The position numbers were made by a program, and so were the translations under genes. The notes under the pieces were generated by a model. That model ran no database searches. It saw nothing but the letters and a program-made list of their open reading frames with translations, and was not told where the DNA came from. From Undaria pinnatifida (lineage: Eukaryota; Sar; Phaeophyceae; Laminariales; Alariaceae), in NCBI GenBank assembly GCA_012845835.1, contig JABAKD010000028.1, positions 10,817,741-10,881,740 of the forward strand: a DNA stretch of 64,000 bases. Direction: 5' to 3'. Numbering within the stretch: the first letter of the stretch is position 1; every line of letters starts with the position of its first letter. Positions 63,285 through 64,000 of the stretch are shown here, one piece after another.

Positions 63285-63830
63285 CTTGGAATATGAAGAT
63301 TGACCTTACTACTTGCCGAAACGGAAAGACTCCCCGTCGACAACAAACAGCGGGTATTCTGCAAGCACTTGAAGAGCACGGCACGACGGGTTTGGAAGAT
63401 CGGAAGGCGAGAAGCGGGCAGTTCATCATGGACGAGGACGGCATGCTGCCACGGAACAAGGGGCACACTCGTGAAAGGTGGGCGGGGATTTGCCACACCC
63501 TCCTGCACGAGAGTTCCCCAAACTCTTGACGCACCGATCACAGCCCTACTCTCACAACAGCCATTCGCACTACCGCTTGGATACGAATCAACGATCGACG
63601 CGGACGAGGCGGCGGGGGTAATTCTGGGTATGCCGAACTGGACTGACTTCCTTCCGGCCGACGTACTGAAATTCGACCACCCCGATTTCATCCGGTGATT
63701 TCGCAACATTGTCAACGTACGTGTGGAGAACATTTGAAGTCTCCCACCAATCAGTGGAAAGATGCGACCATCAAGGCCCTTCATGAACGCGAGTGGGGGG
63801 GTGGGGGGGTATTCACACACCACTGCGAAT
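63285..63830 (+). pseudogene. LINE ORF2 fragment (region before the RT core)
   Basis: FIMDEDGMLPRNKGHTRERW and CHTLLHESS continue in another frame as LDAPITALLSQQPFALPLGY, ADEAAGVILGMPNW and DFLPADVLKFDHPDFIR. A third piece is TNQWKDATIKALHE. The order DEDGxLLxxKxxxxERW, then P-rich spacer, then PAExLK, then VPxxWKDAxIxxLxK is the standard stretch between endonuclease and RT fingers in LINEs. At least two frameshifts are present. The sequence turns into a GGGGTGGGGGGG tract at about 63796-63810. Confidence 0.7.
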
Positions 63831-64000
63831 CGACTTTCACAGCCATATCAACCAGACCCGCATTCACAAATCATCTGCACATGCGCTTTATAACCATAGC
63901 GCAAGGGCGCTTAACACAACACGAAACGTATATGTGTTACCAGGTATGCTACACGCGCGGAGGGCACGGCATATAACCTCCGAAAAAGGTCATAAGCTCC
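63831..64000. other. No gene seen at the right edge
   Basis: Sequence after the LINE fragment shows no recognisable feature. Confidence 0.4.

Overview
This window is nuclear DNA from a eukaryote. It holds one large split gene with spliceosomal introns, several decayed retroelements, many dispersed repeats, and no operons or bacterial genes. The best guess is a stramenopile alga (brown-alga-like). The basis is a ribonuclease-inhibitor-type leucine-rich-repeat (LRR) gene with short LRR exons and kilobase introns, the LINE types present, and the very high repeat content. No marker gene settles the lineage, so this placement is inference.

Layout. Positions 1-6.9 kb are repeats: duplicated segments, a tRNA-like SINE head, satellite-like arrays and long poly-C/poly-G tracts. 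Positions 6,888-22,240 (minus strand) hold one gene, reconstructed here as ten exons with matching phases. It encodes about 1,250 residues: a low-complexity N-terminus, about eleven 28-residue LRRs, and a long low-complexity C-terminal tail. Two of its introns appear to be GC-AG, and its introns carry partial exon duplicates and mobile repeats. Positions 22.2-29.5 kb are nested MITE-like repeats, tandem duplications and simple sequence. Positions 29,533-30,619 are an apparently intact, recent TRIM (miniature LTR retrotransposon) with identical 432-bp LTRs, a 4-bp target duplication, a primer-binding site that continues into a tRNA-like sequence, and a polypurine tract. Positions 30.6-49.6 kb are again repeats, including AAC-tailed retroposons, a 756-bp TIR element nested in another repeat, and interstitial telomere-like sequence.

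Positions 49.6-57.3 kb (minus strand) hold a decayed Ty3/gypsy retrotransposon. Its order is Gag with a CCHC knuckle, linker, NADAR (YbiA/DUF1768-like) domain, aspartic protease, truncated reverse transcriptase, RNase H, and integrase (H2C2, D,D35E, GPY). The NADAR domain sits in the same open frame as the protease. NADAR proteins are ADP-ribose N-glycosidases, so the element appears to have captured a nucleic-acid de-ADP-ribosylation enzyme. This is the most striking feature of the window. The copy itself is dead: the catalytic core of the reverse transcriptase is deleted and there are several frameshifts and a stop at the first knuckle cysteine.

Positions 57.6-64 kb hold an AAC-tailed retroposon copy, a 5'-truncated LINE reverse transcriptase (minus), an 851-bp TIR element filled with short tandem repeats, and at the right edge a second LINE ORF2 fragment (plus). 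A family of short repeats recurring throughout carries a conserved ATG-initiated micro-ORF of about 20 codons.
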